64,000 bases of DNA from Heligmosomoides polygyrus polygyrus (lineage: Eukaryota; Nematoda; Chromadorea; Rhabditida; Heligmosomidae), in the NCBI GenBank assembly GCA_947396885.1, contig OX377203.1:30011253-30075252 (forward strand), in the 5' to 3' direction. Below, piece by piece: positions 12,402-22,066 of the stretch. The notes under the pieces are model-generated. The model did no database searches. It saw only the letters and a program-made list of their open reading frames with translations, and was not told the DNA's origin. The position numbers were made by a program, and so were the translations under genes. How positions within the stretch are numbered: position 1 is the first letter of the stretch; every line of letters begins with the position of its first letter.

Positions 12402-13141
12402 ATGTTGAAGGAGCGATTCCGAACGATATTTCATTTTAGTTTCAAATTGGGACAATCCGCAGCCGGGACAGCTGAACAATTCAATCAAGTGTGGAGGCCT
12501 AATAGCGTTGGAGAGAGTATTGTGCGGCAGTGGTTCAGTACATTTTGGACCGGAGATTCCAGCCTCGAAGATGAGCCCCGTAGCGGTCGACCTAGAGTAA
12601 TTCTGGACGACGAGTTGGAGGAATTGGAAGCTGAACCAAACAAACTTCCAAACAGTTTGCGGAATCCCGGAAGAGCTAGACGTCTGCTGCGGATGTCTGT
12701 TGGGAAGGTGAAAAAGCTCGCAAAGAGCGGCAAAAATTGTCACGTTTCGAGATTTGTCCTTCTCTACCTTTACGCAACAAAACTGACCCGTTTTGAGATC
12801 GAATCGTATGATTGTGGTGAATGGTGGATTCTGTATGATAACAAGAAACGTTCCGGACAGTGGTTGGACGTCGGCGAACATCCTAGGCATTTCCAAAGAC
12901 GAACCTCTACCAAAAAAGGTAATGGTCACTTTGTGGTGGTCGGCGGCTGGTGTGATCCATTACAACTTTTTGGCAAAAGGCCAAACGATCACAGTAGAGT
13001 CCTATTGTAAGGAAATCGACGAAATCACTGAAAATTGCGTCAATTTCAGCCAGCATTGGTCATCAGAAGAGACCCGGTTCTTTTGCCCGATAACGCCCGC
13101 TCACAAGTTTTACAAATCACAATTCCAAAATTGAACGAAGC
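12402..13141 (+). pseudogene. Mariner transposase, N-terminal and central part
   Basis: Recognisable mariner features are the N-terminal helix-turn-helix region with VRQWFSTFWTGDSSLEDEPR, then SGRPR and, in a second frame, HFQRRTSTKKGNG and VMVTLWWSAAGVIHYNFLAKGQ-type motifs (the segment before the second catalytic Asp). At least one frameshift lies near 12790-12930, so no intact protein is made. The frame ends at the BEL/Pao target site (KLNEA) and resumes at 18121. Family-level call is secure. Confidence 0.85.
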
Positions 13142-13899
13142 TTTCGGCTCGACAGTGAATACACTCGAATATTAGTCGGCTCGCCCAATCACATAGAATG
13201 TGACGCCACGCGGTACACGACAATAGGAATCGAACGGCCACAACCGTCGAGTCGAAAGATCTCAAACTTGGGTAATTAAACCTTTATTAAACAATTAACG
13301 CAACGAGACAACGATATGAGAAAAACCAACAAGAACGATGTACATGAGATCGATGATGAGTAGCCTAAATGGGGAACACAGCTGGACCTGTCGAGTGGAG
13401 AATCCCCGTTGGTTGCTGCAGGAGGCCACTAGCCGCTAAGACTCCCACTTTGATCAGAACTTGCTTCCCTTAATGTTTCTATCGCTGAACCACTTCAACT
13501 TGCTTCCCTTTCTCTCAGCTAGAACCCTATCCGCGCTCCCTGACTAGGTCGTCCCCAGAGTCAAGCGCTTCCCAGTGAAATCACCGGTCCCCCGACCCCA
13601 GAGACCCCCAGAGGCAAGTGAGAAAATGAGGAAAATGGAAAGGCCGGTCCGCGGCCGACGACGGCAGTCCACTGCTTCGCGCTGCCTTCTCTCGCCCTCG
13701 CTTCCCGCCACGATCGCACCGACCTGAACGATTATCGATGGGTCACGTTTGCGATCACTGCGGGCGCCTCGAAGGAGACGGCAATGCCGTCAACGTCAAT
13801 GCGCTTCCCAAGTGATTGCCCGTAGGTCGCGCCTTTGACCACGCGAAGGGCTCAAAGGGGGCGAAAAGAAAGGGTTAAAAAGGGTCGGCTTTGCCGACA
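13142..13899 (-). repeat. LTR (functional 3' LTR) of the BEL/Pao element
   Basis: 758 bp, ending GCCGACA on the + strand (TGTCGGC when read in element orientation). Differences from the partner LTR cluster in the first 50 bases (for example CGAATATTAGTC here, CGAACATTAGTT there). The near identity implies a recent insertion. Confidence 0.9.
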
Positions 13900-14052
13900 C
13901 TCCCGCCCGCCAGAGGTTTGTTGTTCCAGGAATTTAAAAAAGGCAGGCGAACGATTCACAAGAATACGGTTTTGCCGATTAATTCGCAAGAAGACGGCTT
14001 CGCCGACAGCTTCACAAGAAGACGGCTTTGCCGTCACTCCCGCCCACCTGAG
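13885..14052 (-). repeat. Repeated GGC-TTTG-GCC hairpins in the element 3' end
   Basis: Four short palindromes, CGGCTTTGCCG-like, occur at about 13886, 13967, 13995 and 14022. Those at 13967 to 14022 follow CACAAGA/CGCAAGA words at near 28-bp spacing, and CTCCCGCCC follows the first and last. They straddle the LTR boundary, in the 3' untranslated part in element orientation. The end of ORF 2 lies directly beyond. Function unknown. Confidence 0.6.
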
Positions 14053-14071
14053 GGTGTTGTAATAGGTTTTG

Positions 14072-14950
14072 TTACAGGTGAGCCAGCTCCAGTTGGCAGT
14101 GCTGGATGTCGTTTTCCAGTTGGTCGAGCTCCCTTTTTGCTTCCTGCATCCTTATCGGAATGCTGCATAGCGCGGAATGATGTCTGTCGTCTTTCGGCTT
14201 GCAATCTGCGAAGATGGTGTTTTCCGCTTTGGAACAGTAGAAGCATTCCTTGTTCACATAGGCGCAGTAGCCTCTTCGTTCGCAATGCTCCATGCAGCGA
14301 GGACATCGTCCGCGCCTCCTAACAATTCGACGGCGTTCATCGCCATCCGTAACCACCGGGCAGGAATCCGAATAGTGCCAACCGGCTTTCCTGCAAAACA
14401 CGCACTCCATCGTTGAGCAGATGCGTGGCGACTGCCATTCGCGCTTCCTTTCCGGGATGGATCTCAAGCCTTTTCGTATGGCTCTCGCCTTCTCATCGAG
14501 CTGCTTGAGTCGCTGTCGAAGGAACGCTATTCTCTGCTGGCGTCTTTGTTCTGCTTCGTTTTCTAGATGGCGTTCCTTTATCAGTTTCACTCCCTCTTGG
14601 GAGTTCTTTTCCGAATTGTCCACGTCATGTCGGTGGACATTCCCTTCTTTGGCGATCCGCTCCCCATATGCTTGATCGTCTGTGGGAGTTTCCCGGATCT
14701 CATTTGCTTCCTTCTGTTTCCCGAGACAGTCAACTTGGTTCTCGAGCTCGTTTATTTTTTCCTGCAGCTGCTGCACCTGCGCTTCCTTCTCTCTTTCGAG
14801 ACGTTCGAGCTGGCTGTGGAGCTCGTTTACTCGTTCTTGCAGCTGCTTCGTCAGCGCTTCCTTGTTGTCCACATGTTCCTTCGGCACATTCAGTTGTCGT
14901 GCCAGCGTCTCGTAGGAACATTGTGCTTCTTTTGATGGGTCTTGCTTCAT
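14072..14950 (-). CDS. Second retrotransposon ORF: coiled coil plus Cys/His zinc region
   Basis: 292 residues from ATG 14950 to the stop at 14072. Residues about 30-85 form a long heptad coiled coil (QLQERVNELHSQLERLERE and a second copy of the same pattern). About residues 175-260 are Cys/His-rich: CVFCRKAGWHYSDSCP, CPRCMEHC, CFYCSKAE and HHSALC. In my memory this arrangement is that of Gag zinc regions of other nematode retrotransposons, not of reverse transcriptase. The ORF overlaps the end of the protease frame by 221 bases in another frame. It occupies the place where pol should be. Inference: a captured Gag-like RNA-binding protein. Confidence 0.7.
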   Translation of the reverse strand: MKQDPSKEAQCSYETLARQLNVPKEHVDNKEALTKQLQERVNELHSQLERLEREKEAQVQQLQEKINELENQVDCLGKQKEANEIRETPTDDQAYGERIAKEGNVHRHDVDNSEKNSQEGVKLIKERHLENEAEQRRQQRIAFLRQRLKQLDEKARAIRKGLRSIPERKREWQSPRICSTMECVFCRKAGWHYSDSCPVVTDGDERRRIVRRRGRCPRCMEHCERRGYCAYVNKECFYCSKAENTIFADCKPKDDRHHSALCSIPIRMQEAKRELDQLENDIQHCQLELAHL

Positions 14951-15508
14951 TATCGCCTCTTCCCGTGGGCCTGAGGAAATGGTACCTATCGTCGATGGTC
15001 ACCTGAAGAGTGCGTTTTTGCTCCCTTGATGAAACGCTCTTGTTCTGACGCCCATCACCGATCAGAACTTGCGCTACCTGTCGCTCAAGCTGGACCTGTC
15101 CTGTTAATAAGTGTCCTAAGCGGGTGGACAATAGGTACAGGCCTGAAGGAAGTCGCACTTGCGCTTCGTCCTCATGTATGAACTGCCATACGTGATCGCT
15201 TCCTAGTAGAATCCTTGGCTTGACTGTACGCGCTTTCACCATGTTGACCTTAAGCTTCCTCTCCTTGATGAATGCAACGTCTTCATCCAGTATCGGAGGC
15301 GTGCGTAACGCGCTTGTCAAAGTAGTATGAGTGAGAAGCTGCAACACGTGTGGCTCCCCATTGTCATCCCATATCTCCAGTGGGACCTTCCTTGTTGGGA
15401 ACTCAAGCTCGTTCTCTGAGCCGAATGTCCGTACGAGCAAAGTTGTGGCGCTCATCGTTGGTAGGTTGAGTTCATCTGCCAACTTCTGGTCGATAAAGGA
15501 ACACTCGG
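14730..15508 (-). CDS. Protease part of the BEL/Pao polyprotein, shifted frame
   Basis: Continues the retropepsin domain that starts as LLDSG at the end of the Gag frame. The stretch after the active site (FIDQKLADELNLP, then LEIWDDNGEP and ILLGSDHVWQFI) and the final LPSGLYLLSTRLGHLLTGQ fit the Pao protease pattern. A run of four C at 15509-15512 (four G in element orientation) is one base short of joining the two frames. This is either a one-base deletion that breaks the polyprotein or a slippage site. The end of the frame is low-complexity Arg/Ala/Gly and overlaps ORF 2. Confidence 0.7.
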
Positions 15509-17044
15509 CCCCGAGTCTAACAAGGCCGGTATCCTTCTCAACCGACGTGTCGAAGGATCCATGATCGTGAGCTCCCCTATCGGCAGGTATGTCTCCCTGA
15601 CACTTGTGAGAGATTCGCTTGCATGGAACTCCGCTATTGGACCCTCCTCTTCCTCGTCACTATCCACTTCTTGATTGTGATAGTGATTGCTGAGGTGTTT
15701 TGCTGCCTGTGGTGTGGGGTCTGGTTTCTCGCTAACCTTAGCTCTCCCTTTTGCTCCCACAGAAGCTTGCTTGTCCTTACGCGATACTGGTGGCGTACCG
15801 GGTAACGGTGCTGTTGTCTTGTTGTCCGATTTGAAACAGCAGGACGTGTGGTGTCTTCCTTGACATGCAAAACAGACGCGCTTCCTGCACTCCGCTGTGC
15901 TGTGCTGTGGAGAAGCGCAAATAAAGCATAACTTATGCTCCCTTAGGTAGTTCGCCCGCTCTTGAGGCGTTGCGTACCTGGTACATGCTGCGGCTTTGTG
16001 ATCCTGGCCGCAGTACATGCATGGGAAGGTCCTACGCGGAGATTGTCCCTTGGTCGGTCTCTCCTCACGTAGTCGTTGTTGCGCTGTGCTACCCTCCTTT
16101 GAGATAAATAGCGCGATCTTCTCTTCGCTGGAGATATACTTGTCCAATGTGTCAAGAAGATTTTGCATTAGAAAGGGTTCCTCCATGGAACACTTCCTTT
16201 CTAATATCTTCCTTTGGACGTGCTCGGGGAATTTAGACAAGACTTGCTTGATGAGCCATTGACTGTCTACTTGCTCCCCTTTCTCCCGTAGCTGAGAAAT
16301 GATGACATGAAGTTGATCGAGTAGCGCACGTTGCTCCTTGATGGCTGGAGAATTCAACGTGGCTGACTCCAATCGCGCTATCAAGTGGTGCATTAGTTCT
16401 TCCTTATCGCCGTACTTCGCTTGGAGGAAGTCGACTGCCTTTTGGTAGTTAGCCTCTGTGATCTGGAACCGCATTATTGCTTGAAGAGGCTCTCCCTTTA
16501 ATGCGCTGAGGAGGTGGTTGAACTTGAAAGGCGCTGGTATGGGTTGTGAGTGGACGTTGGCATTGAACAGGATCCAAAAGTTATCCCAGTCCCATATGCT
16601 TCCTGTGAACTTCGGGATGGGCAAAGTTGGTAGGTCGATCTTCCTTGCTTCCTGGATTGTGTAGCCATGCCCGCTTTCCGACGCGGATGACTGAGGAGCG
16701 CTGCTGCTCCCATTCGATGTCCAGGATCGGATTCGACCATGCAACTGCAAAGTTAAGTCGAATGCCGCGGAAAGAGTTGCTTCCGTCATGGTCCTGTATT
16801 GTTCGAAGTCATTTAACTCCGAGGCTGAAGCTCCACTAGCTGCCTTGTCCAATGCGCTTGCATACTCTTGTAGTGCTTCCTCAACCTTCTTCGTGCAGAT
16901 ATCCACTGCAGCTATCTTTCCTTGTGTGGCCCTGTAGTCCTCCTCGGTCGTGCTCCCTTGTTGACATGCTTCCGCTGCTACCGTTTCCAGCTTCTTGCAG
17001 TAGTTTGTGAGCTTCCTTTTGTACGTGCTCAGCTGGACTTCCAT
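15452..17044 (-). CDS. BEL/Pao Gag with zinc knuckles and start of protease
   Basis: 530 residues from ATG 17044. The N-terminal third is helical; from about residue 150 comes the Pao Gag domain (DUF1759 type) with LPKF-like PTLPIPKFTGSIWDWDNFWI and a LKGEPLQAI segment. Zinc knuckles follow at about residues 340-405: CMYCGQDHKAAAC, CFICASPQHSTAEC and CFACQGRHHTSCC. A Lys/Pro-rich linker leads to the aspartic protease motif LLDSG near residue 510. The frame then breaks into the next one. It is the structural protein that packages element RNA. The length without pol is normal for Gag of this group. Confidence 0.88.
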   Translation of the reverse strand: MEVQLSTYKRKLTNYCKKLETVAAEACQQGSTTEEDYRATQGKIAAVDICTKKVEEALQEYASALDKAASGASASELNDFEQYRTMTEATLSAAFDLTLQLHGRIRSWTSNGSSSAPQSSASESGHGYTIQEARKIDLPTLPIPKFTGSIWDWDNFWILFNANVHSQPIPAPFKFNHLLSALKGEPLQAIMRFQITEANYQKAVDFLQAKYGDKEELMHHLIARLESATLNSPAIKEQRALLDQLHVIISQLREKGEQVDSQWLIKQVLSKFPEHVQRKILERKCSMEEPFLMQNLLDTLDKYISSEEKIALFISKEGSTAQQRLREERPTKGQSPRRTFPCMYCGQDHKAAACTRYATPQERANYLREHKLCFICASPQHSTAECRKRVCFACQGRHHTSCCFKSDNKTTAPLPGTPPVSRKDKQASVGAKGRAKVSEKPDPTPQAAKHLSNHYHNQEVDSDEEEEGPIAEFHASESLTSVRETYLPIGELTIMDPSTRRLRRIPALLDSGPSVPLSTRSWQMNSTYQR

Positions 17045-17342
17045 CGTCCAGTAGTACCCAGTAGACTACGGCTTCACACAAATTAAAAGCTATGAAAAGA
17101 TTGAGAAAGTAAAGATAAATTACTTTTATAGTTTAATATTCCTACGTGCGCTTCCTTTCCTTAGAAATTTGGCGCGCTTCCAAAGTAACTTATCCTACAA
17201 GTGTCGATGATGCAAGCGCTCCCTTGGAGAAATCGTCAACTTGCTTCACTATTTTTTTGCAAGTTCAATTTCCCACCTGTTCTGCTCGTTGTCCTCCTTG
17301 GCGCTTGCTCCACTTGGTCGATGCACCAATTTTGCTCCACTT

Positions 17343-17355
17343 GGCCGATGCACCA
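17343..17355 (-). promoter_or_regulatory. tRNA-Gly primer-binding site
   Basis: On the - strand TGGTGCATCGGCC starts 2 bases inside the functional 5' LTR. It is complementary to the 3' end (GGCCGATGCACCA) that I recall for nematode glycine tRNA. A second, one-mismatch copy lies at 17316-17328 within a repeated CCAAGTGGAGC context. Confidence 0.7.
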
Positions 17356-17357
17356 AA

Positions 17358-18115
17358 TTTCGGCTCGACAGTCAATACACTCGAACATTAGTTGGCTCGG
17401 CCAATCACATAGAATGTGACGCCACGCGGTACACGACAATAGGAATCGAACGGCCACAACCGTCGAGTCGAAAGATCTCAAACTTGGGTAATTAAACCTT
17501 TATTAAACAATTAACGCAACGAGACAACGATATGAGAAAAACCAACAAGAACGATGTACATGAGATCGATGATGAGTAGCCTAAATGGGGAACACAGCTG
17601 GACCTGTCGAGTGGAGAATCCCCGTTGGTTGCTGCAGGAGGCCACTAGCCGCTAAGATTCCCACTTTGATCAGAACTTGCTTCCCTTAATGTTTCTATCG
17701 CTGAACCACTTCAACTTGCTTCCCTTTCTCTCAGCTAGAACCCTATCCGCGCTCCCTGACTAGGTCGTCCCCAGAGTCAAGCGCTTCCCAGTGAAATCAC
17801 CGGTCCCCCGACCCCAGAGACCCCCAGAGGCAAGTGAGAAAACGAGGAAAATGGAAAGGCCGGTCCGCGGCCGACGACGGCAGTCCACTGCTTCGCGCTG
17901 CCTTCTCTCGCCCTCGCTTCCCGCCACGATCGCACCGACCTGAACGATTATCGATGGGTCACGTTTGCGATCACTGCGGGCGCCTCGAAGGAGACGGCAA
18001 TGCCGTCAACGTCAATGCGCTTCCCAAGTGATTGCCCGTAGGTCGCGCCTTTGACCACGCGAAGGGCTCAAAGGGGGCGAAAAGAAAGGGTTAAAAAGGG
18101 TCGGCTTTGCCGACA
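17358..18115 (-). repeat. LTR (functional 5' LTR) of the BEL/Pao element
   Basis: 758 bp, same length as the partner. With coding on the - strand this copy is the upstream one and should hold the promoter. It is followed directly by the target duplication GAAGC and the resumed mariner transposase. Confidence 0.9.
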
Positions 18116-18120
18116 GAAGC

Positions 18121-18363
18121 GTTGAAGTTCTGCCCATATTCTACAGACCTCTCGTCAGCCGACTGCCACCTTTCCAAACACTTTCAAAACTTTCTCGTTA
18201 GTAAAACCTTCACCAATCAGGGCCAAGCCAAAACAGCTTTCGTGGATTTTGTCAAATCTCGGCCATCTAATTTTTTCGCTGATGGGATAAGTCGACAGAT
18301 GGCACGTTTGCAAAGGTGTGTTGTTTCGAACGATGATTATTTCAGTGAATCCGATAAGATTTG
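18121..18363 (+). pseudogene. Mariner transposase, C-terminal part
   Basis: Continues the transposase after the retrotransposon. The CPYSTDLSSADCHLSKHFQN segment holds the third catalytic Asp (…ADCH), followed by FVDFVKSRPSNFFADGI and the C-terminus. It stops at TGA 18361-18363, 62 bases before the end of the right TIR. This part has no stop or frameshift. Confidence 0.85.
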
Positions 18364-18427
18364 AGAAAGTTATGGTAGTTCAAAGTGAATCATTCAAAAC
18401 GCTGAGAACTTTCCGGACAACCTAATA

Positions 18428-19844
18428 GTGGAGTTTCCTCACGAATTGTGTGTAATGCCGGTTATTCGGCCTGATCACTCTTTGAGACGTAACAACGATT
18501 GCGGTTAATCCGACTCGGAGCAGAAGAGATTGGAGAAGGAACCAATTTATCTCACAAATAATAGATCGACAAAACACACGAGAACAATGAATCACGAGAA
18601 GAAACTAATCATGAGCGAATCATGATTAGTTTCCTCTCGGTCGCTGCTCGAGCTCTCCTTATATAGACGAGTTGGCGCGCGATATTGGAGATCAAAAATT
18701 TGAGTCTGCGATCGAACAGACGTACGTGTAGATCTAAACCCTAAACGCCTGAAACTGTTGGACATGTGTCCTGTTCTGGTCCACTGTTCAATGTCAAAAT
18801 TGAGATTGAGTTCCAGCAGGGAAGAGATGCCCTGGACTTGCAAACCTCGCTAACATGACGTCCTCGTCGTACGGGATTTTTTCGTTTTGTTTCCTCCCGC
18901 CCTTTTCACTCCAACCTCACTTGTCTGACTATTGTCTGTGGACCATCAGCTTTATCAGACCATTTTGCAAAGTATTGAACTGTGCTGGCAGCAGGCTTGT
19001 GTGACGATAGTCGTTGTGGCTATGAGAACAGGTGACACACAGCAATATCTTTAATAACAGAGCACGTCGTAGCTGAAGCACCGTTTCGAGTATTTCGACA
19101 AGAAATCATACGTTGGCCCTGCAACACCGCAGAAGAAAGTTGGCTCATAATTTCTTTGATTTTTTAAGTTAATTTCTTGCAAACTTACGAGTTAATCAGA
19201 CAAAATTTGTAAGATCTTCTATACAACATAATACACCGTAGAGCTTGAAAAGGTCCAGTAATCAGAAGCGCGTAGGCGTTTCGATGGGAGCAGGCCGCTT
19301 CAGTTGAGAGAGTGTCTGTGTTGGTCGAGAACCCTGAAAGGTTTGTCACGTAAACACAGCACATCTTATGTGGAACGCTAATCAAGGAAGGGGGTAGGAG
19401 ATCAGATCACTCATTTACCCGAGTCTTGTAAAGAACGTCGTTCACTATGAAGCTGACGCTTTAGAACGAAATATTTAACTTCAATTATAACAGAGCGGAA
19501 GTTTCCGCTAGAGCAGGAATACATATTCAACTCCAAACTACGGGAAGGCTCCTCAGATCCTAGGAACCATCGGCTAGTTAGTATCACCTCAGTTTTTTGC
19601 GGTTTTTCGATACATATGACAAGGTGCCTCTAGAAAACTTGATGGAAGAAAGAAAAGAAATTCTTTATCTGGAAATTATGAATTCTTTTCTGAAATTCTT
19701 GAAATTTGAAATTTTTAATATTTTCAGATAAAGAATTAGGAATTCATTATCAGAAAATTCTTGATGGAAGAAAGGAAAGCAAAAAAAGGAGGCGCTAGGA
19801 ATTCATCCTACAATCATGAAGTGGACTTTATCCGGAAGAACATA
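18428..19844. other. No gene seen; small inverted repeats
   Basis: No supported exon. A 13-bp perfect inverted repeat (GAAACTAATCATG/CATGATTAGTTTC) with a 7-bp spacer is at 18601-18633. At about 19636-19770 the words CTTGATGGAAGAAAG(A/G)AAAG occur twice as a direct repeat and flank an AT-rich hairpin with arms ATTCTTTATCTG/CAGATAAAGAAT. Confidence 0.5.
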
Positions 19845-20890
19845 CCTGGTTACGGCTAAGAACCAACACATTCCAAGATTTTTCTGCAGCTAGCGGTGTC
19901 CCTCAGGGTGGAGTGTTGCCCAGATTCTATATCTATGAACTCCCAAACTGCATCACGAACCTTGGGTTCACGTGTATGGACTATAGTGATGACGTAAGAG
20001 CGTGCAAAAGGATCGACGACACAAACTTCGAAGTCTGTATTCGCGTTCAAGGGGCAGAAAAAAGAGAACCAGCAGTTGAAAAGACATTCTGTATGATGTG
20101 TGGATCTAGAGGCCATTGTCGATCGCAGGAATGCAGGACTAGTGTCCGGACTCTAAGCGATCTTTGCGGAGTTACGGATCTAGGTTTCACAGCAACCAAC
20201 ACTGTGCTCTTTCAAGCACTGTAGATTTCTGGTGAGAAAGATCGGTAATCGCATCTATCACCTCTTCGTTGCTTTGATATCTAATCATCCGGAGACTCAC
20301 ATACGTGGTTCAGAAGTCACGTACTTTTGGTGTGGAAAAGGGGATCTCGGCGTTCAATCTTATATTGGAAGGGAATAACGAAAAGAGATTTTGGTGCCTT
20401 CTGGAAAGCGTTCAAAATCGGCTTTACCTTCATTAGGGAACCGTTAGTTTATACAGTCTAATTCCAAGGGACTCTGAACAAGAAGTACTTTTTGGTGTTC
20501 CTTCATTGAGGAGTGGAAGAAAACTCGCCGATGTTATAATCGTCTACAGAATTCTCGTTGAAAAGGTATCCATAGATCCAATGGATTTCTTCAATAGGAT
20601 ACTGAAAAGGTCTGTGAGAGGCTGAGACTTTTCCAAATTTAAAAGTCATCAATAGCGCATCGGCCCAAACTTTTTCACTCATAGGACTCTCAATGAATAC
20701 TACCTTTTGCTTGATGAATGATCTGGTAGAACATCTTCTTCAAACCTGTAGAAGGTGCCTCTAATGCTGCAATTTGTGGAATGTTCAACAACGCTCTATG
20801 ACGTGCTGGTGACGACGTTTACAAGGCTGATGGAAATACGATACCGTAATTCTAGTGTTTTTGCTTTGTTTATAAACTCGCTTATGCCAG
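19845..20890 (+). pseudogene. CR1-like LINE relic, reverse transcriptase 3' half
   Basis: Decayed reverse transcriptase with the motif pair SGVPQGGVL (about 19886-19915) and YSDD (about 19981-19992), the place of YADD. After frameshifts comes GVPSLRSGRKLADVIIVYRI and DPMDFFNRIL (about 20490-20600), the family's C-terminal signature. The 3' end is TAAATAAATAAAA near 20905-20918. There are multiple frame breaks, so it is not functional. The SGVPQG/YADD pair plus this C-terminus is typical of CR1/Jockey-type LINEs. Exact family not determined. Confidence 0.65.
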
Positions 20891-21299
20891 ATTGTTGTCA
20901 AAATAAATAAATAAAACCCTGATGAGCATATCGCGTCATGTACTCGAAAAGCTCGTCGCGATTGATAGAGGAAATTATATTTGATGGGGTAACACAGAAG
21001 TAAATACTGCAAAAAGAACAGTTATAGAAACACACGTGATCTCATTCTGTTTCAAGTGAGCAGCATTTAGACTATCAATCAAGTGAAAATCACAACGAGG
21101 TGGACGAGTACACGGCGCGATCTCTTCTTTAAATGCACTGAATGACTTCTTCCTTCTTTCTAAAACAAAATTTAACTCATTACTTTTCTTTGAAAATCAG
21201 GGTTTAGAAGTCTAGTATTCGCGAGACCTACATACATATGTACGTGAGTTCAAAACTACGCACTACGAAAGCACGATCAACCCAGCAATGAAAAAGGAT

Positions 21300-21910
21300 G
21301 TAGATCTTCTGGAGAGCCTTCCAAATAGCTTCACTAGGATACCCATGATTTACTTTACGAAACGGATGTAGGAATTCTTGTTTCCTTTTGTCCTTAACTT
21401 ACTTATTTACTTTGTAGCGCAAATTATCGCGTGGTGTCACACAGCACAACCACGATGAGATATTTTTCAGTGGAATAATTCCAGGAGGCCCTCAACGGGA
21501 AGTGGTTTTCAGCCTTCCTTTATTGAGGAAAAAATAGTTCTTGCTATAAAAACTGTTCCTAAGCCCAGGTTATTTTTTCGATGGGATACTGACAATGTTT
21601 TTAAGGGGTAAGCTGAAGCTTTTTTTGAACCACGCATCAGGTCAAACTTTTTCACTTGTAGAACTCTCAAGTAATTCAATCTCTTGCTCGGTAGGCACGA
21701 AGATCTAGGGGACCTCTCTCCTCGAATCTGCAGCACGCGCCTCTAATGCTGCAATTTGTGGAATATTCTACAACGTCCCATGATGTCTTGGTGATGATGT
21801 TTTACACTGCTAATGGAAATATGCTATCGCAAATTTAGAGTTTTTCGTAGATTAGTTTCAATTCTTCTGTGCCACACAGGTTTTTTAAAATCTAACATAA
21901 TAAAGCCTGA
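21300..21910 (+). pseudogene. Second CR1-like LINE 3' end
   Basis: Matches 20400-20890 in order: the LLRK and RLFFRWDTDN region (21520-21600), NFFTCRTLK (about 21655), then CTCTAATGCTGCAATTTGTG (21739) and TGATGGAAATA-like words (21805-21830). The first copy has the same words at 20680-20850. Both point the same way, so either a tandem duplication or two insertions. Fully degenerate. Confidence 0.55.
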
Positions 21911-22066
21911 CGTTTCTCCATCTCGTCGTTATCAAAGAGAAGTTCGGTTTTTCGCAGACGGTCCAACAAAGCATTGTCCAGCCAATAGGTAGGTTGAGAC
22001 CGAGTGGGGAAAAATATTTTAAACACTCTAGGAGCTGCGTAGGCAGACGCTTCGAGGCACGCTCAC

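Larger units (their letters stand above)
13142..18115 (-). mobile_element. BEL/Pao-like LTR retrotransposon lacking reverse transcriptase
   Basis: Two 758-bp LTRs (13142-13899 and 17358-18115) differ at about six positions by eye. The 5-bp target duplication GAAGC (13137-13141 and 18116-18120) interrupts the mariner transposase. Coding is on the - strand: Gag plus protease (17044 to about 14730), then a coiled-coil zinc-finger ORF (14950-14072). The internal region is only about 3.46 kb. No YXDD reverse transcriptase, RNase H or integrase motif is visible, so it must depend on another element's enzymes. A primer site matching a glycine tRNA end lies beside the right LTR and a G-rich purine stretch beside the left one, as expected for - strand transcription. 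Confidence 0.88.
12217..18425 (+). mobile_element. Mariner element split by a BEL/Pao insertion
   Basis: Terminal inverted repeats begin TTAGGTTGTCCGGAAAGTTC at 12217 and end with the inverse at 18425, flanked by TA (12215-12216 and 18426-18427). Without the insert (13142-18115) and one copy of its 5-bp target duplication the element is about 1.23 kb, the usual mariner size. It carries a decayed transposase on the + strand. Its TIR matches the right end of the relic near 46826, so the family has more than one copy in the window. Confidence 0.9.

Noticed and set aside
14567..15006. Open frames on the + strand opposite the retrotransposon ORFs
   Set aside because: Antisense shadows of the Gag/ORF 2 reading frames, Ser/Leu/Phe-rich as expected from complementing Lys/Glu-rich coiled coils.
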